In this document: positions 34,849 to 43,647 of the stretch, in pieces
How the letters are laid out: the number at the start of each line of letters is the position of its first letter
Position numbering within the stretch: position 1 is the first letter of the stretch
Source of the DNA: Polynucleobacter sp. KF022
Lineage (GTDB): Bacteria; Pseudomonadota; Gammaproteobacteria; Burkholderiales; Burkholderiaceae
DNA length: 64,000 nt
Assembly (NCBI RefSeq): GCF_027924105.1
Contig: NZ_AP026972.1
Location: 620,001-684,000 of the forward strand
Direction: 5' to 3'
The notes under the pieces: model-generated
Told to the model about the DNA's origin: nothing
Seen by the model: only the letters and a program-made list of their open reading frames with translations
Database searches by the model: none
Position numbers and translations under genes: made by a program

Positions 34849-35541
34849 ATGTGCTCAGCATTTGTGATTGACCCCCCAGCAGTAGTGTCTTTGCCGGTAA
34901 CTGGAGACACCCGTCGCTTTGCAGTCAATCGCATTTATTGCGTCGGCCGTAACTATGCTGATCACGCACGTGAGATGGGGCATGATCCCGATCGTGAGCC
35001 ACCATTCTTTTTTATGAAGCCGGCCAACTCGATTGTGACTGATGGCGAGAATATGGCTTATCCCAATCTTTCAAATGATGTCCATCACGAAATTGAAATG
35101 GTTGTAGCCATTGGTAAGGGTGGCGCGAATATTGCTGCAGATAAAGCCCTTGAGCACGTCTATGGTTATGGGGTTGGTCTAGATATGACCAGACGTGATC
35201 TGCAAGGTGAAGCTAAGAAGATGGGGCGTCCATGGGATACAGGCAAAGCATTTGATCAATCTGCGCCATGTGGAGAAATCACGCCGGCTAGTCAGTGCGG
35301 TCATCCGTCTAAGGGCTTGGTCAAACTGTTGGTGAATGGTGAGGTTCGCCAAGAAGGTGATCTGAATCAACTCATTTGGAATGTGCCTGACACTATTGCC
35401 TATCTTTCCACTTTGTTTACCTTAGAGCCAGGAGATTTGATTTTCTCTGGAACACCAGCAGGTGTTGGTCCGGTCAAAAAAGGTGACGTGCTTGAGGGTA
35501 GTGTTGCGGGCTTACCGAATTTAAAGACAAAGATTATTTAA
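34849..35541 (+). CDS. Fumarylacetoacetate hydrolase family enzyme (fumarylpyruvate hydrolase-like)
   Basis: 230 residues. FAH core with YCVGRNYADHAREMG, FFMKPANS, EIEMVVAIG (metal-binding Glu residues), GYGVGLDMTRRDLQ and FSGTPAGVGPVKKGD. Length and N-terminus fit fumarylpyruvate hydrolase (NagK) of the gentisate path, but no gentisate dioxygenase is near, so acylpyruvase is an alternative. Confidence 0.85.
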   Translation: MCSAFVIDPPAVVSLPVTGDTRRFAVNRIYCVGRNYADHAREMGHDPDREPPFFFMKPANSIVTDGENMAYPNLSNDVHHEIEMVVAIGKGGANIAADKALEHVYGYGVGLDMTRRDLQGEAKKMGRPWDTGKAFDQSAPCGEITPASQCGHPSKGLVKLLVNGEVRQEGDLNQLIWNVPDTIAYLSTLFTLEPGDLIFSGTPAGVGPVKKGDVLEGSVAGLPNLKTKII

Positions 35542-35544
35542 TTA

Positions 35545-35570
35545 CAAAAGATAGGCCTTATTTGCCTATC
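35545..35570 (-). terminator. Terminator of the enoyl-CoA hydratase gene
   Basis: GATAGGC/GCCTATC stem with 7-base loop at the end of the minus-strand gene, followed on that strand by TTTTGTAATT. Confidence 0.65.
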
Positions 35571-36337
35571 CATTTTGGTGGACGTCCTTCTAGGAAGGCG
35601 TTCACTCCTTCCCTAAAGTCTTTGCTGTTATAGGTCTCACGCATGAGATCTGTGCAATCAGGCAAATTACTCTGGAGAAGGCGTGCCATGGTGAGCTTGC
35701 TAGCTTTTTGTGTAATGGGCGCCAGAGTGGATAATTTTTCTGCGAGTGTGTTTGCTGCTGCATCAATTTCGCTTGCTTCAGCTAATTGATAGATATAGCC
35801 AGTCCCTAATAACTCTGGCGCTTTAATTAATTCTGCAGTCAGGAGCATCTTTTTTACTGTAGGCACTCCAAGATGGGCTGCAATCCAAGAGAGATTGCTC
35901 GGCGATAAACAATTTCCCAAAGTCTTAGCTACCGGTATGCCAAAACGTGCTTCGGGTGTGGAGATGCGAAAGTCGCAAGCGGTAGCCATCAATAGGCCGC
36001 TACCCACTGCTAAACCTTCAATGATTGCAATGGTGGGCATGGGCAGTTGCTGCAAAGAGGCAAAGATATGATCAACAGCAACTTCATACGCCTCATTTTC
36101 TTTGAGATCAACAAACTGTTGAATATCGCTTCCAGAAACAAATGCTTTATCTCCTGCGCCTCTGAATATCACTACTCGAATGTCGGAATTTTTTGCCAAC
36201 GAATCACAAATCTGCTTAAGCTCTTCATACATTGGCCAAGTTAGAGCGTTACGAGCGGCAGGATTATTAAAAGTAACGCGTGCAATGTTGTCGTGGATAT
36301 CTAAATCTATGCAGGGCGGGGTAGAGCGTAGAGTCAT
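35558..36337 (-). CDS. Enoyl-CoA hydratase/isomerase family protein
   Basis: 259-residue crotonase-fold enzyme. NPAARNALTWPMYEEL at the N-terminus, oxyanion-hole strand GAGDKAFVSGSDIQQF and AIIEGLAVGSGLLMATACDFRIS. The position normally holding catalytic Glu in true hydratases (SPEARFG-type STPEARFGIPVAKTLG) is close, but reaction type (hydratase, isomerase or other) is not decidable. Single gene. Confidence 0.85.
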   Translation of the reverse strand: MTLRSTPPCIDLDIHDNIARVTFNNPAARNALTWPMYEELKQICDSLAKNSDIRVVIFRGAGDKAFVSGSDIQQFVDLKENEAYEVAVDHIFASLQQLPMPTIAIIEGLAVGSGLLMATACDFRISTPEARFGIPVAKTLGNCLSPSNLSWIAAHLGVPTVKKMLLTAELIKAPELLGTGYIYQLAEASEIDAAANTLAEKLSTLAPITQKASKLTMARLLQSNLPDCTDLMRETYNSKDFREGVNAFLEGRPPKWIGK

Positions 36338-36447
36338 GAAGGCATTCTAAACAAAAGCTTGCACCTCATTGCCATAAATGACCATTTCATAAGCCCTGTA
36401 ATCGTGTTTTTACCCTTATCTATAGTCTCCTGCGCTAGAATTCCCTT

Positions 36448-36606
36448 ATGTATATGTTCCTTCCTTTTCTGACAGCTTTTATCGGACTCATCTTGGTCTG
36501 GTTTGAGAAGCGACTTGCTGCTGTAGTAGTTTTAGCAATTACTGTTGGAATACTGATGGTTTGGTTCCGCTTTCATGCCACTAGCCATCTCAACATTAGT
36601 CTGTAA
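36448..36606 (+). CDS. DUF5993 family small membrane protein
   Basis: 52 residues, MYMFLPFLTAFIGLILVW then a second helix and WFRFHATSHLNISL. Two hydrophobic helices joined by EKR. This is the pattern of DUF5993, a small protein known to precede DsbB-type genes. Its stop is 6 bases before the GTG start of the DsbB homologue, so the two are coupled. It may be an accessory subunit of the oxidase. Confidence 0.8.
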   Translation: MYMFLPFLTAFIGLILVWFEKRLAAVVVLAITVGILMVWFRFHATSHLNISL

Positions 36607-36612
36607 TTTATT

Positions 36613-37176
36613 GTGAGCAGACATTCTTTCCCTTCTTTAGCGGCTCTAGGAAATCAACTTGCATTGCTCGCTGTTGTTGGCATGCTGGCCTATGCATTTG
36701 TAGATCAACTCTATTTTGGTGAGTTGCCTTGCCCGTTATGTTTAATGCAACGTATTGGATTTGTGATCATTGGTTTTGCATTGGTCTTAAATATTCGTTG
36801 CGGCGCACATTCTGCACATTACGGTTGGGGCATTATTGGCGGCCTAGTAGGCATGATGGTTTCATTGCGCCAAGTGTTTTTGCATATTCTTCCAGGTGAT
36901 AAAGGTTTTGGTAAAACCTTTTTAGAATTACATTTTTATACCTGGGCTTATGTTGGCTACACAGGTTTATTGCTAGGCTTAGCGGTATTGTTAATGTTAC
37001 CCAATCGTGATGTGCGCTCGCGCTCTTGGTTCGCCAATACATTAGTGATTCTGTTTATTCTCCTGGTGTTCGGTAATCTTGTTTCAACCTTACTTGAGTG
37101 CGGTATTGGCCCTTGCGCTGATGACCCCGTGAAATATGAGGGCTGGCTGTGGCTGCGCTCTCGCTTTGGTTTCTAA
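36613..37176 (+). CDS. Disulfide bond formation protein B family
   Basis: 187-residue inner-membrane quinone reductase that reoxidises DsbA. First redox pair CPLC (Cys40, Cys43) right after helix 1, followed by LMQRIGF. The second pair in this protein is Cys163/Cys168 (ECGIGPCADDP) near the C-terminus, placed later than Cys104/Cys130 of E. coli DsbB. GTG start, coupled to the DUF5993 gene. Because of the different second pair it may serve a special DsbA partner. Confidence 0.85.
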   Translation: MSRHSFPSLAALGNQLALLAVVGMLAYAFVDQLYFGELPCPLCLMQRIGFVIIGFALVLNIRCGAHSAHYGWGIIGGLVGMMVSLRQVFLHILPGDKGFGKTFLELHFYTWAYVGYTGLLLGLAVLLMLPNRDVRSRSWFANTLVILFILLVFGNLVSTLLECGIGPCADDPVKYEGWLWLRSRFGF

Positions 37177-37212
37177 CTCAGGCCATCTGGTCTGGTTTCG
37201 AATTGATTGAGC

Positions 37213-38211
37213 ATGCCATTCTCTAAGATTTTCAAGAGCTTCGTATTGATTTGTATGGCATCACTGCTGGCGCTGACAGCTCATGCGCAAACAAAATCAA
37301 CCGGCAAAGCTACATGGCCAAAGCAGCCTATTCGGATTATTGTTACCTTTACTCCTGGCGGTGCACCGGATATCTTGGCACGTGTATTAGCTGAAAATTG
37401 GCAGCAAAGCTTAGGAATACCAGTTGTTGTCGAGAACAAACCAGGCTATGGCGGAAACATTGGAGCTGACCTAGTTGCTAAGAGTGAGCCGGATGGCTAT
37501 ACCTTGTTAATAGGAACCGTTGGTATTCATGCAATCAATGGCGCCCTATACGAGAAACTCTCTTTTGATCCTGTGAAGGATTTCACGCCCATTAGCTTTT
37601 TGGCGAGTACGCCGAATGTGCTGATTGTGAATAAGAAGCTAGGCGTCAGCAATCTTCATGAATTAATTGAGTTAGCCAAAGCAAAGCCAGATCAACTGAC
37701 TTTTGGTTCTTCGGGCGTGGGCACTTCACTGCATATGTCTGGAGAATTATTTAAGGAGATGGCTGGCGTACAAATTCGTCACATTCCTTACAAAGGCCGT
37801 GCCCAATCTCTGCCGGACTTGTTAAGTGGTCGCATCTCCATGTTGTTTGACAACCTTTCTTCTTCTTTGACCTTGATTAAGGCTGGAGAAGTACAGGCTT
37901 TAGGGGTAACCACCCTTAAGCGATCTCATGCTGCCCCAGAAATCCCAACCCTGGCTGAACAGGGTTTGACGGGCTTTGAGGCGGTCTCCTGGTTTTCATT
38001 GATGGCACCAGCCAATTTGCCAGTCCCCATCCAAAAGCAACTCAATCAAATGGTGCGCCAAACGCTGAGTAATGCCGAGGTCAAATCGCGCCTCTTGGCG
38101 GGTGGTCTGGATCCTGCGCCTGGCAGCCCAAAAGACCTTTCTCGGTTAATTGTGGCTGAGGTAGCTAAATGGAGCAGGGTGGTGCAGCAATCTGGCGCAA
38201 AATTGGACTAA
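37213..38211 (+). CDS. Bug family substrate-binding protein (TTT), copy 4
   Basis: About 332 residues. Signal peptide ends near LTAHAQ; then WPKQPIRIIVTFTPGGAPD and IRHIPYKGRAQSLPDLLSG. ATG 37213 is preferred to the TTG two codons earlier. 36 bases after dsbB on the same strand. No permease genes. Ligand unknown. Confidence 0.85.
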   Translation: MPFSKIFKSFVLICMASLLALTAHAQTKSTGKATWPKQPIRIIVTFTPGGAPDILARVLAENWQQSLGIPVVVENKPGYGGNIGADLVAKSEPDGYTLLIGTVGIHAINGALYEKLSFDPVKDFTPISFLASTPNVLIVNKKLGVSNLHELIELAKAKPDQLTFGSSGVGTSLHMSGELFKEMAGVQIRHIPYKGRAQSLPDLLSGRISMLFDNLSSSLTLIKAGEVQALGVTTLKRSHAAPEIPTLAEQGLTGFEAVSWFSLMAPANLPVPIQKQLNQMVRQTLSNAEVKSRLLAGGLDPAPGSPKDLSRLIVAEVAKWSRVVQQSGAKLD

Positions 38212-38287
38212 TAAGCTTTTTTTGTGTCAGCTCCAGCCTGCTATCAGGCGTTAAAGGTATGAAGACTTTGTTGTCTTAAACTACAGA

Positions 38288-40141
38288 TTGATTTCATCTA
38301 CCACTCATAAGCCCCTAAATTTGTTCAAATTTTCAGCATTAGACTTTTCTAAATTCGGTATCGTGCTAGCAGTTGCTTTACTGGTAGGTTGCGCTACGCA
38401 AACTCAGCAATTGAAGATGAACGAATCCAAGGAGCCGTTCAAGAACGGGGACCTACAAAACACTGCTGCCGTTATCCAAAGCGCTTTCAAAGATAAAAAT
38501 ACTTTGTACTACATGGAGATAGGTGAAGTACAGCGCTTGCAAGGTCCTTCACAGATTCCGAGCAGCACAGAAAACTTATTAGCTGCTGATCAATTGGTCA
38601 GTCGTTGGGAAGTCACTACCAGCGATAAACTCAGACGCTCTTTTTCAGGGGCAAGCTCTTATGTATTGTCTGAAGGCTTTAGTAGTGAGTATGATCCAAA
38701 GCCTTATGAGGTGAGTTTTTTGAGCCAGACTTTAGCCTTGAATCATATTTCTCAAGGTCGCTGGAATGACGCCATGGTAGAAGCCAAAAAAATGGCGCAG
38801 CGTGAGAAGGTTATTGAGGAGCTGATTCAAAGTCAGGTTGCCGCTGTCTCTAAGGTAGAGCGTGATCAACAAGCCAACCCCAATACCCAGGCGGCAACGA
38901 GTCGCATAGAAAATATCAGTGGCTACCCCATTAATTTATTGGATGATGATGAGACCCGCAGTCTTAAGAATTCTTATCAGAACCCAGCAGCTTATTACTT
39001 ATCAGGCTTTATTCATGAGTCACAAGGAGAAGCTAGCCTAGCTGCGCCAGGATATCGCCTGGCAATAGAACTTCGTCCGCAAGTGAATTTCTTTAAAACC
39101 AGTATTGCTAAGCTGGATTCTAATATTGCCAATCTTAGTAAAAAAGCTTTTGCTGATACCTTAATCGTGATTGATACAGGCTACATGCCTAAAATTGTTC
39201 CTTATCAAATTAGCCAGACTTTTACTGTAGGTGGTAATTCAAGGTTGGTGACATTAACGTTCCCAGTAATTGAAAGGTCTACAGAGCGTTTTAGGCCATC
39301 ACTCATTCAGTTGGGTGATAGGGTGGCCAATCCAGAATTGGTGGCGAATATTGATGCAATGGCACGCAAGAACTTGCGTGATGAAATGCCTGCTTATGTT
39401 TTAAGAGCCTCTTCAAGAGCACTCGTTTCTCTAGCAGCCCAATTTGCAGCCGATCGTGCTGCGCAGCAAGCAGCAAATCAGCGTAATCAAAATAACCAAA
39501 ATAGTGGTACTGCCGCTCTGATTGGCGCTATCGCTGGACTCATTACAGGATATGCCCTGCAGTCTGTCAATGTGACCGATGTGCGCCATTGGTCAACCTT
39601 ACCTGCGCAAACTTATATGGTGAGAATGGGTTTGCCAATTGGTCCAACCGTTCTTAAATACACTCTGCCATCTGGCATGACCGTTTCTCAGACTGTGAAT
39701 TTGGTAGGTGGCTATAACGTCGTCTATATCCGTATGTTTAGGAACAAAGCTACGGTCCTAACCTCTAATGATCCTGCCGCACTTCCTTCGAAGTCGCCAA
39801 TCGCTATGCCCGTCGCTAGCGGTGTCACTACAACCCCAGCCGCAACCCCAGCTACCACCTTACCCGCGATAGCCGCACCTCAATCATCGGGTACTGCCCT
39901 GGACGGCCTCAAGAAACTATGGGGTAGTTTTCAAGATCCAAAGCCTGAGGAGGCCAATCCGGTAGTGTCATCACCTGTTCCCGTAGAAGCGGTTACTCCT
40001 ACCCCCAATGTCCAGCCCGCAACACCAAGCCCGGCACCAGCATCAACCCCCAATCCAGCACCCGCAGGCAGTAATATGGAAGGTGTAAAGCCATATGAGC
40101 CACCCAATCTGCTAAATAGCTTTCAGCAGCTTTTTAATTAA
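38288..40141 (+). CDS. COG3014-type outer-membrane lipoprotein
   Basis: 617 residues. N-terminal signal with lipobox LVGC (Cys35), then a helical, TPR-like middle (about 55-280: LALNHISQGRWNDAMVEAKK, PAAYYLSGFIHESQGE), a beta-rich domain with a hydrophobic AALIGAIAGLITGYAL segment, and a long Pro/Ala/Thr-rich linker (about 505-600). The start is a TTG with no clear ribosome site; no other start lies before the lipobox. First gene of a four-lipoprotein operon with YcfL, LpoB and a CsgG/LpoB-like protein, implying a shared envelope complex. Confidence 0.82.
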   Translation: MISSTTHKPLNLFKFSALDFSKFGIVLAVALLVGCATQTQQLKMNESKEPFKNGDLQNTAAVIQSAFKDKNTLYYMEIGEVQRLQGPSQIPSSTENLLAADQLVSRWEVTTSDKLRRSFSGASSYVLSEGFSSEYDPKPYEVSFLSQTLALNHISQGRWNDAMVEAKKMAQREKVIEELIQSQVAAVSKVERDQQANPNTQAATSRIENISGYPINLLDDDETRSLKNSYQNPAAYYLSGFIHESQGEASLAAPGYRLAIELRPQVNFFKTSIAKLDSNIANLSKKAFADTLIVIDTGYMPKIVPYQISQTFTVGGNSRLVTLTFPVIERSTERFRPSLIQLGDRVANPELVANIDAMARKNLRDEMPAYVLRASSRALVSLAAQFAADRAAQQAANQRNQNNQNSGTAALIGAIAGLITGYALQSVNVTDVRHWSTLPAQTYMVRMGLPIGPTVLKYTLPSGMTVSQTVNLVGGYNVVYIRMFRNKATVLTSNDPAALPSKSPIAMPVASGVTTTPAATPATTLPAIAAPQSSGTALDGLKKLWGSFQDPKPEEANPVVSSPVPVEAVTPTPNVQPATPSPAPASTPNPAPAGSNMEGVKPYEPPNLLNSFQQLFN

Positions 40142-40152
40142 GAAAGACCCAG

Positions 40153-40509
40153 ATGAAGAAATACTTTTCGATTCTTTTAACTGCGCTTGCATTAGCAGCG
40201 TGTAGTTCAACGCCATCCATGAAAGATATGACTGTGCGCATGGGGGATACGGATAGTATTCAAATTACGGATATGAGAAGCTTGATGCGTAATGGTGTAT
40301 TGACAGCGCAAGTGACTATTCTGAATGAGAGTAAATCTAACCTCGTTTCTTATCGATTCAAGTGGATTGGTAAAAACGGTATGACTGTGACTGACGAAGA
40401 GCCGTGGAAGCCTGTAACCGTCGGCAAAGGTCAGTCGACCACCATTATGGGGATAGCTCCAACCCCAGATGCTACTGACTTTCGTTTTGAGTTAAACCAA
40501 TACAAATAA
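40153..40509 (+). CDS. YcfL (DUF1425) family lipoprotein
   Basis: 118 residues. Lipobox ALAAC with Cys17, then a single beta-sandwich domain with LTAQVTILNESKSNLVSYRF and a central KWIGKNGMTVTD. In E. coli ycfL is next to lpoB, and the same order is seen here. It lies 11 bases after the COG3014 gene. Exact role unknown. Confidence 0.85.
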   Translation: MKKYFSILLTALALAACSSTPSMKDMTVRMGDTDSIQITDMRSLMRNGVLTAQVTILNESKSNLVSYRFKWIGKNGMTVTDEEPWKPVTVGKGQSTTIMGIAPTPDATDFRFELNQYK

Positions 40510-40544
40510 AACACGCCATCAGAAGATATTAGGACTTATTGAAA

Positions 40545-41135
40545 ATGACTATGAAAACCAAAACTATCCATTTATCTGCCATCGTTTTGGCAGCAGCAGC
40601 CCTAGTAGCGTGCTCAGGCCCCCAGGTGCGCTATGGCGATGCCAAGGCAGTTGAAACAGTCAATGCCAATTACGGATCGACCGATCTGCAGATCATTGCT
40701 GAGGCAATGACAAGATCTTTGCTGCAATCTAAAGCCATCTCCGGAAGTAAAGACGCGCCAATTGTGACCTTGGCGGATGTGAAGAACAAGACTTCTGAAT
40801 ACATTGATACGCGCGTCATCACCGATAAGATTCGCACACAATTAATGAAGAGTGGTCAAGTACGGTTTGCTGTGAGCGTTTCTGAAATGCAAAATCAAAC
40901 CGATGAACTCAAGCGTCAAAATCAATCAGGACTTTACAAGAACAGCACAATCGCTAAAACAGGCAATATGCAAGGCGCTCAATATCGCATTGAAGGATCC
41001 ATTGCTTCTATTGTCAAAAACACCAAGGATGTTAAGGATGTTTACTACGTCTTTAATTTAAATCTCATCAATAATGAGTCTGGCTTGCTGGAGTGGGCTG
41101 ATGAAAAAGAGATTCGTAAGACTGCAACGCGCTAA
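40545..41135 (+). CDS. lpoB: Penicillin-binding protein activator LpoB
   Basis: Outer-membrane lipoprotein that in enterobacteria stimulates PBP1B. Signal and lipobox LVACSG, then the LpoB-type domain with DLQIIAEAMTRSLLQSK, IDTRVITDKIRTQLMKSG and YRIEGSIASIV. About 196 residues. ATG 40545 is taken (AGGA 10 bases upstream); a TTG at 40539 is possible. Sits third in the lipoprotein operon. Confidence 0.82.
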   Translation: MTMKTKTIHLSAIVLAAAALVACSGPQVRYGDAKAVETVNANYGSTDLQIIAEAMTRSLLQSKAISGSKDAPIVTLADVKNKTSEYIDTRVITDKIRTQLMKSGQVRFAVSVSEMQNQTDELKRQNQSGLYKNSTIAKTGNMQGAQYRIEGSIASIVKNTKDVKDVYYVFNLNLINNESGLLEWADEKEIRKTATR

Positions 41136-41163
41136 TACGCCATACATGAAGGTAGGTAATTGA

Positions 41164-42219
41164 ATGTCACTAAGTAAAACAAACTGGTTAGCCTGTGCGG
41201 GTATCGGCCTAGTCTTTTTGGCGGGTTGCGCTACTAAACCACCTGCTCCCAAAGCAGAGTCTGCGATTGTTGGTCAAGTACCTGCTGATCCGCCCAAGAA
41301 TCCTGTGATTAGTGCTGAGGCGCTGAAGGCGGATTCTAAGTCTATTGCTGTGACGGATATCTACTTCAGAAAAGAAGGTAAGAATTTAACCTTTATTGAA
41401 GAGACTAGGACAACTACAGGCAATACCATCTCCTCAACTATTGCACCAAAGACAATTGAGGTAGATGCTGATAAAGCCAATGCTTCTGCTCTGACTGGCG
41501 GTGCAAATTCATCTGCGTTTCCAGTGAAGTTCACTGATTTGTCTGATCCTAAGGCAACTAGCCCTGGCACAGCAGTGCCACCTACACCAGTAGTTGATGC
41601 TGCACCATCAAGTAGTAATTCTTCAAATGCCAGTACCCAAAGCATGAAGAAGTCAGGCTATCAAAGCAATAATGAATATGGCGAATTGCGTTACCTGGCA
41701 AATCCTATACGTGGTTTACTAATCAAGTCTGGATATAAGGTAGTGCAAGCAAAGCCTACTGTGGCTGCACCTAACCAGGGCGATGAGTTTTTCGATATTG
41801 TGAAGCGTATTAAGGCGGGTGATTTTGGTGATGCTGACTATGTGCTGTATGGCGTCTTAGCGGAAGTATCAACCACAGATAACGTTGCAGATATCCCGGG
41901 AACAAAGTCGACCTCTCAGCAGCTCACACTGGAAGTGACGGTAGACTTCAATATCGTTGACACCAAGACAAGCCAAATCGTTGCTTCATTCGTGGCTTCG
42001 GGCGAGGGTAGGGATGTTCAAATTGATGGCAGAGATACTGGCTACAAACCAAGCACGGCGAAGTTAATGAAGTTGGCTTCATTAGATTTAGCTGAGGATG
42101 TCCGTAAACATTTGGCCGATCAGAACTTCATTACTAATAATCCTGGATCTGCAGGACAACAGCGTAACTTGAAACGACGTTTAGATGATGATGCTTCTAC
42201 TCTGAAGGTCTATAAGTAA
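41164..42219 (+). CDS. LpoB/CsgG-like lipoprotein with long linker
   Basis: 351 residues. Lipobox LAGC (Cys22), a Pro/Ala/Ser-rich, partly disordered half (about 25-160), then a C-terminal domain (about 170-330) with LRYLANPIRGLLIKSGYKVV, ADYVLYGVLAEVS and TSQIVASFVASGEG, the kind of fold found in LpoB and CsgG. Last gene of the operon. Possibly a second activator or an assembly factor of the same complex; this is inference. Confidence 0.75.
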   Translation: MSLSKTNWLACAGIGLVFLAGCATKPPAPKAESAIVGQVPADPPKNPVISAEALKADSKSIAVTDIYFRKEGKNLTFIEETRTTTGNTISSTIAPKTIEVDADKANASALTGGANSSAFPVKFTDLSDPKATSPGTAVPPTPVVDAAPSSSNSSNASTQSMKKSGYQSNNEYGELRYLANPIRGLLIKSGYKVVQAKPTVAAPNQGDEFFDIVKRIKAGDFGDADYVLYGVLAEVSTTDNVADIPGTKSTSQQLTLEVTVDFNIVDTKTSQIVASFVASGEGRDVQIDGRDTGYKPSTAKLMKLASLDLAEDVRKHLADQNFITNNPGSAGQQRNLKRRLDDDASTLKVYK

Positions 42220-42252
42220 GAGAGCAGAAAAGCACAAGGCATTACCTTTCAT

Positions 42253-43644
42253 TTAGACCTCTAGCGGCGGATGCGACTTCTCATAGCGCTCCGCCGTTCT
42301 TCTAAAAAGGTAGAGCAAAAAGCATGCAGCCAAAGCAAGGCTAAGACTATTGCCAGCCCAGAACCCATTGGCACCCTGTAAGAAGGCAGGTGTATTGCCT
42401 AAGACGTTAAAGCCCATCAGATAGCCGCCACCTAGACCTACTCCCCAGAGTGAGCCGGCGTAGATGACCATCGGCCAAAAGGCAATTCGGTAAGCCCGCA
42501 GAATAAATGCCGCAGTAATTTGCAATGCATCAAAGACTTGATAAAACGCAATGAATAGAAAGAGGGGAATAGCAAAAACTTTCACTGCTTCTGGTGGATC
42601 GTATAGGTTTAGCAGTTGAACCCTCAATATCCAGACTGCTATACCGATGCTGATGCAAAGTGCGGTGGTAAAAAATACTGAAGACCAGCCAATCTCCTCA
42701 GCGCGCTCTGGTTTATTGGCGCCAATAGATTGGGATACTAATGTCATCGTTGCAATTGAGAGGGATAACGGCACCATATAGATCACAGTTCCCATATTGG
42801 CCACAATTTGATGCCCCGCTAATGCAGTCGTTCCTAGCCGCGCAATAAACAGAGACATAAAGGTGAAAGAGGTCACCTCGATTAAATAGCTAAATCCAAT
42901 GGGCGCCCCAAGCTTGAGTAAAACCCAAATACGATGCCAGTCGGGCGCGCTAAAGCGTGCAAAGATCTTAAAAGGCTTATAAAAGCGATCAAATAAAACA
43001 AAGCCCAAAGTCATGAGTAACCATGACCAATTAATAATCACAGTGGCCACTGCGCAGCCTGGGCCGCCCATGCCCTCAATGCCTAAGCCTCCATAGATAA
43101 AGAGAAGGTTGAGTGGTAATTTAAGGGCTAGGCCAATGATTTGTACCGCCGTAATCACAGTAGGGCGCGATACAGCATTATGAAGAGCCATTAATACGCG
43201 CATAGCCATGCTTGCTGGTAAACCAATAGCTAGAATATTGAGGTAGAGCTTTGCTTTATCTTCAATAGCCGCATCGACTTGTGAGATGGCTAGCAGATGA
43301 TCGGAATTCAGCAAAATAAAACAACCAAAAATAGTGAGTCCTACAGCAAGCCAAGTGGCTTGACGAACTTCTTCGCCGATTTCTGAAAAACGTTTAGCGC
43401 CAAATAACTGACCAGCAATAGGCGCAAGAGCTGAAATGACGCCAGTTAAGCCAACATAGATGCTAATAAATATGGCCGAAGCCATGGCGAGCGCAGCTAA
43501 GTCATCGGCAGAGTAGCGCGCTGTCATGGCTGTGTCTAAGACACCAAATGCAATCACTGCAAGCTGACCAATCAGTAGTGGCCCAGCCAGTTTTAGTAAG
43601 GAGGGGATATCCTCGCGCAGGCGCGATAACTTAAAGTGCAGCAC
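42253..43644 (-). CDS. MATE family efflux transporter (NorM-like)
   Basis: 463 residues with twelve predicted helices in two MATE halves. Landmarks: GPLLIGQLAVIAFGVLDTAM in helix 1, ALAPIAGQLFGAKR after helix 2, GAPIGFSYLIEVTSF at the start of the second half and LVSQSIGANKPERAEEIG. Cation-coupled export of drugs or metabolites. GTG start 3 bases after the glycosyltransferase stop, so the two are likely one transcript. Confidence 0.88.
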   Translation of the reverse strand: MLHFKLSRLREDIPSLLKLAGPLLIGQLAVIAFGVLDTAMTARYSADDLAALAMASAIFISIYVGLTGVISALAPIAGQLFGAKRFSEIGEEVRQATWLAVGLTIFGCFILLNSDHLLAISQVDAAIEDKAKLYLNILAIGLPASMAMRVLMALHNAVSRPTVITAVQIIGLALKLPLNLLFIYGGLGIEGMGGPGCAVATVIINWSWLLMTLGFVLFDRFYKPFKIFARFSAPDWHRIWVLLKLGAPIGFSYLIEVTSFTFMSLFIARLGTTALAGHQIVANMGTVIYMVPLSLSIATMTLVSQSIGANKPERAEEIGWSSVFFTTALCISIGIAVWILRVQLLNLYDPPEAVKVFAIPLFLFIAFYQVFDALQITAAFILRAYRIAFWPMVIYAGSLWGVGLGGGYLMGFNVLGNTPAFLQGANGFWAGNSLSLALAACFLLYLFRRTAERYEKSHPPLEV

Positions 43645-43647
43645 GAT

